Shown here in pieces: positions 8,765 to 15,468 of a stretch of 22,589 nucleotides of DNA (positions are counted from its first letter, which is position 1; every line of letters starts with the position of its first letter). Below the pieces are notes generated by a model. It searched no databases. It saw nothing but the letters and a program-made list of their open reading frames with translations, and was not told the origin of the DNA. The position numbers and the translations under genes were made by a program. Source of the stretch: Perkinsus chesapeaki (lineage: Eukaryota > Perkinsozoa > Perkinsida > Perkinsidae); assembly GCA_013115145.1 (NCBI GenBank), contig JAAPAO010000575.1, positions 1-22,589 of the forward strand, written 5' to 3'.

Positions 8765-9741
8765 ATGGATTCAAGGGAGTACCTTACACATCTGCGAATG
8801 CTCCAGAAGAAGTTGAACACATTCCGGGATCAGCTTCTCCGCATGGATTTACTCTCCATCACGCGGGTAGTAGTCTGGGTCATTAGAAGGGCAGTGGTTA
8901 AAAAGCTATTTTGCATGTTCCAGGTTTCTGGGGCTGGCTTCGATATAGACGGCGAAGGAGGGGCTCCACAGCAGACCGAACCATCTACTCTCCAAAAACA
9001 GGCGTACCTATCCCGAGTCACTCCGATGGGCTAGCACTGTTCTGTCAGATATTGGGAGGCGTTGCTGCAGAAAATGAGCAATCTTATAACAACCTTGAAG
9101 CAGATTCAGTCAGCAATGCACAGGGACTTTTATCTCGTAAGCATTGCCCTCTTCCCGTCCTCGAGTGAGGCCCCTCTAGCTAGGCGTGGCACCGGGTACG
9201 CATATTTACATGAGTCCGGCAGCTGTGCCGGAGATGCTCAAGTTGCCAGAGCGAGCCGAGTACTGAACTCCATGGGGCTTGCTGCTGTTATAGCCCATCA
9301 GGTATAAGGTGGGGCTCACTGGTGACACTACCAACGTGGGAAGTAAAGTGGGAAAGAGAAAAGCGAGAGATACTGAGACGGCCCAGGGCGATGGGGAGGC
9401 TCCGGAGATTAAACGACAGAAGATGGAGAGGAAGATAGACCTTTACAATCGAGCCATGGATAAGGTCCTCAGCAACACTATAGTACGGTTATCGGGGGGG
9501 ATCACTCGGGAAGTGCTAGTTGGTTAGGATGCTGTTGAGGAGAGTTCGGTGCCGTTGAGACCTGCGGTGCCATCGGCCGGGAAGAGCGAACCTGAAGAAG
9601 GAGAGGTATTACATCGCCGTTTGAGTCTAATACTTGAGAGTATCTTAGGTTGCTGTAAAGGGGCGGGGTGTTAGAGTGGAGGATGTTGTTAAGATGTTAA
9701 CCACTATGACAAGTGCAGAGCGACAAAAGCATATGCGATGA
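8765..9741 (+). CDS. Nuclear protein, possible Mediator subunit 8
   Basis: Seven exons join in phase to 233 aa, with introns of only 42-57 nt: 8765-8866, 8924-9003, 9049-9136, 9180-9259, 9302-9482, 9528-9605, 9649-9741. An N-terminal amphipathic helix (MDSREYLTHLRMLQKKLN) is followed by a Gly/Gln linker, then a helix YWEALLQKMSNLITTLKQIQ. The segment after that, up to AAVPEMLKLPERAE, resembles MED8, where a Trp-initiated helix precedes a Pro-rich stretch and a conserved LP-x-ML motif. A nuclear-localisation-like patch KRKARD and a second one at IKRQK follow, then a helix, an acidic Pro segment and a charged C-terminus. The gene model is solid; the MED8 name is a family-pattern inference of moderate strength. 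Apparent stops in the unspliced frame (for example at 9525) fall within introns. Confidence 0.8.
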
Positions 9742-9776
9742 TGGAACGTTTCTAAAATATCAATATTTGAGTTCGA

Positions 9777-10030
9777 AGTTCAATGACTTCCAGGAACGGT
9801 GTTCCCTGGTATCTGAGTAAAGTGATTGTTGGACCATACCAATGCCACGCTCTGACCCCACCGACCTATCTGAGCATCTTATCAATCCTAGCCATCAGCC
9901 GAAGAGAAGACTGCGAAACATAGTCATCGGCTTTATTGTTATCATTATCATCTTTGCGGCTCTGTACGGTATTAGATCCCTTGTTGTGAAGGAGCCGAAG
10001 GAGAAGGTGCCCGAGGTTCAGCCTGATACG
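9777..10030 (+). repeat. Duplicated 5' segment, copy A
   Basis: These about 254 bases match 11997-12250 at a constant offset of 2,220 bp with about six substitutions and no indel. The copy spans the proximal upstream region (from TTCAATGACTTCCAGGAACG) and codons 1-62 of the membrane-anchor coding sequence. Identity drops sharply just after CAGCCTGATAC. Confidence 0.92.
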
Positions 10031-10081
10031 CCGGTTCCGACGAACGCCATGTCTAGTTCCGTTGGCAATCTCTATGCGTAG
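9842..10081 (+). pseudogene. Truncated membrane-anchor copy of the questin-oxidase-like gene
   Basis: The 79-codon frame has the same N-terminus as the gene at 12062: a polar start, a basic patch KRRLR, a transmembrane helix (NIVIGFIVIIIIFAALYGI) and a Lys/Glu/Pro stem. Codons 1-62 are almost identical. The next 17 residues are alignable but diverged (PVPTNAMSSSVGNLYA against LLPVSAVSSLVGKLSNY), then TAG at 10079-10081. The catalytic-type domain is absent. A GTAGAT donor overlaps the stop, but no downstream exon of the family is visible before the TPR gene. Either it is a remnant paralogue or it makes a short membrane peptide. The upstream region is conserved too, so transcription is plausible. 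Confidence 0.75.
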
Positions 10082-10439
10082 ATCTTAGAATGCAGTGCGC
10101 CCAAGATAGCGCTTTTAATGTAACCTGCGATACAGTGATTTCCAACCATGTTCGTCATTAATGTCCAAAGTTAAGGCGTAAAGTCTTCTAAAGGGCTTCT
10201 TCGTTAAACAAACTGTGTTGTCTGTCCTTCCATCATTGGGGCATGAATCCCTTCCTGATCCACTTGTGGCTAGCATGAACTGCTATTCGATTAGTTGTCG
10301 GGATTCAAGGAACTGTCATATGTTGCTCTTAATTTCACGTCAGTATTATCAAAAGCTAATACTTCCGTTGAGGGAATTACTGGTACTGACTTGTTTTCTC
10401 CAGCAAAGCCCATCACTTATAGTTCTGTTCTCTGAGGGC
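10082..10439. other. Spacer with strong acceptor-like site before TPR gene
   Basis: No homology to the missing half of the questin-oxidase-like gene is visible here. The one clear signal is at 10384-10403: a branch-like CTGAC, the pyrimidine run TTGTTTTCTC and CAG, 37 nt before the ATG at 10440. No phase-compatible upstream exon exists, so this is a good candidate for spliced-leader addition or a 5'-UTR intron. Confidence 0.45.
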
Positions 10440-11458
10440 ATGGGCGCAGGGTCCCCGGCTACGTCTGATACAATCAGCACCTCCCCGGCTGTCGACCGAG
10501 CGCTCCAAGTGGAGGTCTTGCAAAGCGCTATTATGCAGTTTCTCTCGGTACCCTCATTGGCAGCGTATGCTAAGGCTGCTTAGGCTATTATAACACGCAG
10601 TAGTCAGGTTCGGCAGGGTCTCGTCAAAGGTATATAAGGTTTTCGATTCCGAGCTCGCCTGGACGGGATGTCGGCTCCAAACCTGCCGCATAGTCCCCTC
10701 CGTTACGCACATCGAAGGGGTAACTGCAAAAGAAGTGTTTCATGCTTCCCATGAGGCATCCAAGGTGGCTGAATGCAACTACGGATGAAGGAGAAGAAGT
10801 CCATGCTGATCAGGGCCTTGTCGCATATGAACAACGCGACTTTGAAGCAGCGAAGCTCTCCTACGAGCGGGCTATATCGATTCTTCGAGGTACGCGTGGA
10901 GGCTAGGATTCCACGCCTATTGGTTTCTATCAGACGTTAGCTTTATTACACGGCTTGCTGACGTGAAGTATGCTATGAGGGATAGGCAAAGCGCCAAAGC
11001 ACTTTACGAAGAAGCGCACGTGAGACTACCACTAACCGGGCTGTGGTTATAATAAGACGTGCTTAGGCCCTCGATCCGAAGAATTCGTATGCTGTGAATG
11101 GCCTTGCTCTTTTCGCGCGAAATCACAGCGAAGAGGAGCGCTTGCTACGTTTAGCGGTGGAGCTGGACCCTACAAACAGCTACGCTCTAGCGAACCTAGG
11201 TGGCATTATCATGTGTGAAGGGTGGGACGAGCTCTCTCGAATGCGAAACAAAGAGGCCGAGGAGCTCTTGCAAAGGTTTGTCGTTAGCAGCGACCGGAAT
11301 CTCGGATGTCTACGTGTTTTAGAGCGGTAACGCTAAATCCAAAGTTATTCTACGCACCACGGATGTTGCAAACTGTACGGGCTATTCAAGAACTGAATAA
11401 TATGGAGCCTTTTATAAACAGAATGTTCGCCAGAGTCGTAGAACGTGATAATGAATAG
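10440..11458 (+). CDS. Tetratricopeptide-repeat protein
   Basis: Six exons join in phase to 262 aa: 10440-10564, 10608-10764, 10814-10889, 10934-11019, 11067-11275, 11323-11458. The N-terminal about 90 residues are not TPR; they hold a helix (LQVEVLQSAIMQFLS) and a Cys-containing segment. From about 95, TPR-type helix pairs follow: GLVAYEQRDFEAAKLSYERA, then VKYAMRDRQSAKALYEEAH-ALDPKNSYAV, then EEERLLRLAVELDPTNSYAL and EAEELLQRAVTLNPKLFYAP. The A-Y-A and D/NP turns are typical of TPRs. It is probably a protein-interaction adaptor; the partner is unknown. Introns are 43-49 nt. Unspliced, the region looks broken by stops and frameshifts, but every one lies within a GT-AG intron, so I regard it as intact. 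Confidence 0.88.
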
Positions 11459-11586
11459 CAGGTTTCTTTAACGGCTGATAGAGTTTGGTTGCAAGTCGTG
11501 AGAGGCGTTGGAGTTGATTCCGTTTGCACGCGGACATTCGGTGAGGTGAATGAAGCCCGGCCGGTAATTCATCGTATTTATCGTGA

Positions 11587-11659
11587 GGGGGACTAGCTCA
11601 AATGGTAGAGCGCTCGCTTAGCAAGCGAGAGGCACCGGGATCGATGCCCGGGTTCTCCA
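11587..11659 (+). tRNA. tRNA-Ala (AGC)
   Basis: The 73-nt cloverleaf has acceptor stem GGGGGAC/GTTCTCC with two G-U pairs, D-arm GCTC...GAGC, anticodon stem CTCGC/GCGAG with loop TTAGCAA (anticodon AGC), T-stem CCGGG/CCCGG and discriminator A. There is no intron. It lies between two plus-strand protein genes. Confidence 0.96.
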
Positions 11660-11996
11660 CTCTTTGTTTGCCAGTCCTTGATAGTTCAGCCTGAGTATTA
11701 GAATGTAGAAACCGTAGCTATCGGACATTCCCATGTTATCAAATTTTACACCACTCCTACACGTAGGGTTCATGATCTTGTCATCGGATATATTTTATGG
11801 TGTAGCGATCAATGGGTTCAGCGGACGTCCGTTTAGAAGAGCTTGTTTCTCATGCGAGCGGTAGGCCAGTGCCAGTAGTCCCGTTCACAGGATGATACAA
11901 GAGTGCCTCTAGTACTATGAAAGTAGCTACCTCTATGTTAGATTCTAACATAGAGGTAACATCTATGTTTCTCGCGGATCAGGCTTAGGGGTTAGG
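11660..11996. other. Spacer upstream of questin-oxidase-like gene
   Basis: No coding sequence is recognised. The only clear structure is the perfect inverted repeat at 11928-11958, listed separately. The duplicated proximal segment begins directly after this spacer. Confidence 0.5.
11928..11958. repeat. 31-bp near-perfect palindrome (15-bp arms, 1-nt centre)
   Basis: TACCTCTATGTTAGA at 11928-11942 is the exact reverse complement of TCTAACATAGAGGTA at 11944-11958, with one T between. It lies about 100 bp upstream of the questin-oxidase-like ATG and just outside the duplicated segment, so the truncated copy lacks it. It could be a dimeric protein-binding site, a replication hairpin or a transposon scar. 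Confidence 0.75.
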
Positions 11997-12250
11997 AGTT
12001 CAATGACTTCCAGGAACGGTGCTCTCTGGTATCTGAGTAAAGTGATTGTTGGACTATATCAATGCCACGCTCTGACCCCACCGACCTATCTGAGCATCTT
12101 ATCAATCCTAGCCATCAGCCGAAGAGAAGACTGCGAAATATAGTCATCGGCTTTATTGTTATCATTGTCATCTTTGCGGCTCTGTACGGTATTAGATCCC
12201 TTGTTGTGAAGGAGCCGAAGGAGAAGGTGCCCGAGGTTCAGCCTGATACT
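11997..12250 (+). repeat. Duplicated 5' segment, copy B
   Basis: This is the partner of 9777-10030, offset 2,220 bp. It covers the last 65 bp upstream and the membrane-anchor codons of the full-length gene. About six substitutions in about 254 bp mean that the duplication or a gene-conversion event is recent. Confidence 0.92.
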
Positions 12251-13444
12251 CTACTGCCAGTTAGCGCTGTATCGAGTCTTGTTGGCAAGCTCTCTAATTA
12301 TGGCAGGCGGCACAACATAGAATACAACGGCTATTTCTCGGACCATTCACCGTATCTCTCCATCTCGTTAGCTAGGTCTGGGGCGGGCAACAACATAACG
12401 GTAGATGACTTTATGAAGTACCAGGAACGCCTCGAGCCAGCTGTGCCTCCGGATGTCAGCATCGTGAACGCTAGTGATGTTGAGAACTACATTAATAACA
12501 AACGTGAACACTACGGTTCTTTCCTGAAGTACTTCGATGAGCAGGTTAAGAGAAGCTCTAGCCTAGGAGACGTTTTCAGGGAACATTTCCCTCGAGTTAG
12601 GAGAGGCTTGGGAGGGGCGGCCTTTCACCCTCTCATTCTTACCGGTGTATCTCTAGAAGCTGGTAATGGTCAGTTACTAGCCGAAGGTCTGGCATATCTC
12701 CACGTGAGGACTCAGAGAGATGCGGACACTGAGGAGGCATCTATGGTCAGTCCGAACAGTTCAGGCACGCCTATCGACGTCCTAGTCAACTTTGTTGAGG
12801 GTATGTCAGGGATGCTGCCACTCCCAAAAGGAACAGCACGCCTCGACTTCTTTACCAAGCCAGATTTACGCAGTGTCCTGTTGCAGGACAAGGTGGAGTG
12901 GCCACAAGACTTTGCTGAGTTACAGCAACTGATTTCCGCGAAGCTCATCCCGCTGGCCGCTGGTGCTCTATACTACTCAGACAACGAATTCTTCGTCCTC
13001 CATGGATGGACTTCGCTTTACGCCTTAGCCAGGCTAGTCCCTCACCTACATGCTACTAATGTGGAGACCGCCAGATCTGCTGTGGATTCCTGGTTCCGCG
13101 CCTACATGGCTGCTTATGCCCAGCGAGGTCTTCCCGGCGCCAGCAATCTCACGGCTTGGATGCAAAAATCGCAGCAAGTAGATGAGATAGAAACTGACTG
13201 GAACGCTTGGACTCGAAGAGGGCAAGAGATCGTCAACGCAGACCCTGGCCAGGTGGGTACCGGCCGCGCACTCACTGGGTGTCCATGTAGATATCCTGGT
13301 TGTCAGGTTCACGTTATTAAAAGTATTTGGATGCTCCATATGCGTTGGAAAGAAGCTGACCCTAACGATATAAAATCCCGAGATATCATGGCTCGGGCTG
13401 CGAAGCATTTAGCTGAGAGGCCAATCCGATTCGCTCAGGTTTGA
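12062..13444 (+). CDS. Membrane-anchored questin-oxidase-like (DUF4243-type) protein
   Basis: The open frame is 460 codons, or 442 aa if the in-frame 54-nt intron at 13253-13306 is removed. Residues 27-46 form one transmembrane helix after a basic patch (KRRLR), giving a type II signal-anchor. Residues 80 onward match the questin oxidase-like family: an N-terminal segment ending RLEPAVPPD, then KREHYGSFLKYFDEQV, the hallmark GGAAFHPLILTGVSLEAGN with EGLAYL (about 184-211), FFVLHGWTSLYALARLVPHL (about 310-328) and a late VHVIKSIWML. Fungal questin oxidase opens an anthraquinone ring by Baeyer-Villiger-type oxidation; here the substrate is unknown and the reaction is inferred from family only. 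Candidate metal or acid-base His residues are those in FHPLI and LHGWT. Neighbouring genes give no pathway context. Confidence 0.85.
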   Translation: MPRSDPTDLSEHLINPSHQPKRRLRNIVIGFIVIIVIFAALYGIRSLVVKEPKEKVPEVQPDTLLPVSAVSSLVGKLSNYGRRHNIEYNGYFSDHSPYLSISLARSGAGNNITVDDFMKYQERLEPAVPPDVSIVNASDVENYINNKREHYGSFLKYFDEQVKRSSSLGDVFREHFPRVRRGLGGAAFHPLILTGVSLEAGNGQLLAEGLAYLHVRTQRDADTEEASMVSPNSSGTPIDVLVNFVEGMSGMLPLPKGTARLDFFTKPDLRSVLLQDKVEWPQDFAELQQLISAKLIPLAAGALYYSDNEFFVLHGWTSLYALARLVPHLHATNVETARSAVDSWFRAYMAAYAQRGLPGASNLTAWMQKSQQVDEIETDWNAWTRRGQEIVNADPGQVGTGRALTGCPCRYPGCQVHVIKSIWMLHMRWKEADPNDIKSRDIMARAAKHLAERPIRFAQV

Positions 13445-13862
13445 GCTGCTAGTAACCCCGTGCAATTTCAACGATTATTAAAGTCTTTGTCAAGTCAAAG
13501 CGTTGCGAAGCGTTATGTGTCGTGGCTAGCATGTTGTTTTTAACCTTCTAAGGTTTATCATTTGTTGAACTCAACCGCGCGTCTGTCTCATCTCACTGAG
13601 AACTGTAGTTGTGTTCGGATAGTCCTGTTTGTTGTAGCAGATGGTTGCCGTAACTGATCGATAGACGCGTCGTAACCACGAGGGTCGCAGCACCCCGGAT
13701 CCCTCACTGAGTGAGGCTCACTCGCACTTGAAATCGTATAGCATAGGACGTATGCAATGCAGTATGAGACGAGGAACGCTTAGCAAACATGCGTTGGCAT
13801 GCCGTCTAAACTGGCAAGACACAAGATATCGTGAACGATGCAACACTATCGACCAAGGCCAT
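13445..13862. other. Spacer, nothing recognised
   Basis: This 418-nt stretch between the questin-oxidase-like stop and tRNA-Ala has no exon I can support. It contains a short local repeat of GTGAG/TCACTGAG motifs near 13704-13722 of unclear meaning. Confidence 0.45.
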
Positions 13863-13935
13863 GGGGGACTAGCTCAAATGGTAGAGCGCTCGCTTAGCAT
13901 GCGAGAGGCACCGGGATCGATGCCCGGGTTCTCCA
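13863..13935 (+). tRNA. tRNA-Ala (AGC), second copy
   Basis: It is identical to the copy at 11587-11659 except for one base at the end of the anticodon loop (TTAGCAT against TTAGCAA). All stems and the anticodon AGC are intact. The flanks do not match those of the other copy, so only the gene body is shared. Confidence 0.96.
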
Positions 13936-14158
13936 CTTGAATGTTGAGTGCTACCGTAATCCCCACCGACGGTGGGCCACCGTACCTGGGCATTCGCTCT
14001 TGTCAAACTCAACATTAGACTTTAACATGATTCCTGTCATCTACACTGATCATGCTATATCGTGCCTATCTACGGGTTTGTCAATGCTCTGTTGTGCATC
14101 GTATACTGCTCTCATGCGAGTCATAGCTTTACCTATAAAGGATCCGTGAATCATCTGT
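13936..14158. other. Spacer between tRNA-Ala and the 3' end of the Asp-rich gene
   Basis: No supported coding sequence. An alternative last exon of the minus-strand gene could reach into this interval (acceptor near 14156, stop at about 14130), because its final splice is ambiguous. Confidence 0.4.
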
Positions 14159-15273
14159 CAATCTGTACGTTTTATCGACTCCTATACTACGCTAAAATAG
14201 TGGCCCACCAACGTACGTTGCTCTTCCTCGACTTTGGACTTGATGTACAGTGCGATGCCCCCGCAAGCCGTGGCGAAAACTCCGACTCCGACACCAAAAG
14301 CGACGAGGCCCTCCACAAGAGCGTGACCGATGTCGAGAGATGCGCAGATCCTGACAAAAAGACACTTACAGCGACTGGGCTCGGCTAAATCGCTAGTTGA
14401 GTGACAGAAACAGCGCCTCTAGGTCATACCCGAGGACCTGATGATGGAGCCCAAGTCTTACCGCCCACTTCGGAGATTAATATCCTGCGAGTCGTAGCCA
14501 CCCGCAAAGGAGCTCTGTTGAAGTGCGGCTGGGTTTAAAAGATTTCTTATTCCATTGTAGTCGGGCTCGTCCTCGTCATATTCGTCATCGTAATCACCAT
14601 CGTCATCGTAATCACCGTCGTCGTCTCCATCATCCTCCCGATCATGCTTGTGGTTATGCGTTTGCGCCGGCGAGTTAGTCCCTGTTAACGCGCGCAACTG
14701 GTGGCAAGTAAGTGCTAGAAGCCAGCACCTGGCTTGTGCTGCTCCGGTGCCGGTTTTCGATCAGAGGCAACCGTCTCATTTGGATGGCTATGCTCGTCCT
14801 TAAACGAGGAATCCTCAAGACCGCTGCTCTTCTCCACTGTGTCGACACCACGTGTGTGTTCGGATGGCGGATGATCCGACAAGTCGCCTGAAGAACATAA
14901 AATACCGCTACTGCAAGCGAGGGATCCTGACAAACCTGTGCGGCTCAAGTCAGTGTCGTGGTCCGCACCCCAGTCATAGTTATCGGCCTTGGTAGGCTCC
15001 AAGTGACCCGGGAATGACGTAACTGAAGAGAAGCATTTAGTGGGGATAGAACAGAGGTCCGATCAGGCTTCATCTACCTCCTATATGGGAGTGTTGAATG
15101 GGACTGTGCAAAGTGAACAGATGGTCCAAGGCGACCATGATAGAGGGCTGGAAAACAACCTACAGATGCGAGAACATACACCTTCCCACTAGTAGGAAGG
15201 TAGAGGAGAGAATGTGAGCCAGCAAGCAGGTGAGAATTAAAGACTTCTGAACTGCTACGAGGACCACACTCAT
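14159..15273 (-). CDS. Signal-peptide, Asp-rich, single-pass membrane protein
   Basis: Exons 15273-15190, 15147-15078, 15022-14729, 14681-14462, 14350-14217 and 14181-14159 join in phase to 274 aa. The N-terminus is a long hydrophobic signal (MSVVLVAVQKSLILTCLLAH and on). A Ser/Thr/Asp/His-rich region follows, then an acidic block with two near-identical GDYDDD/GDYDDE units, and then a single transmembrane helix (GLVAFGVGVGVFATACGGIALYI) followed by KSKVEEEQ. The layout suggests a type I surface or vacuolar membrane protein with a disordered, acidic, possibly Ca2+-binding lumenal part; this is inference, and I recognise no family. The intron before the membrane exon is 111 nt, longer than usual. 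The last exon is uncertain: a 35-nt or a 61-nt final intron gives different last residues. Confidence 0.78.
14581..14616 (-). repeat. Two tandem 18-nt units in the Asp-rich gene
   Basis: On the minus strand GGTGATTACGATGACGAT (14616-14599) is followed directly by GGTGATTACGATGACGAA (14598-14581), coding GDYDDD and GDYDDE. A single base differs. Such in-frame units expand and contract by slippage. Confidence 0.85.
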
Positions 15274-15468
15274 AATGCGTCCTCGTGTGTCTAAGCAGCT
15301 TATGAACTATTGAAGGGACTATTGACCCTACTGGTCACGCTCCATCCTTAGCATCATTAACCAACGCAATGAGGAACAAAGATAGTAGTGAAAAACTGAG
15401 AAACTTGGTCAAACTACGACCCCTGCCGTATGCTATTTCAGAAACATCGAGCGCTTTGCGAATGGCAC
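15274..15468. other. Short gap between anoctamin and Asp-rich gene
   Basis: This 195-nt same-strand gap may carry extra 3' coding sequence of the anoctamin. Its apparent stop at 15471-15469 overlaps a strong GTGAGT donor, and acceptors near 15430 would extend it. Otherwise nothing is seen. Confidence 0.4.

Noticed and set aside
10565-11458. Decayed TPR pseudogene with stops and frameshifts
   Set aside because: Every stop and frame change falls inside a 43-49 nt GT-AG intron, and the spliced frame is intact from 10440 to 11458.
13046-13408. Minus-strand frame opposite the questin-oxidase-like gene
   Set aside because: It is a shadow of a well-supported plus-strand coding sequence.
14062-14388. 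Plus-strand frame ending with an acidic Ser/Asp peptide
   Set aside because: It is antisense to the membrane-helix exon of the Asp-rich protein, which splices in phase on the minus strand.
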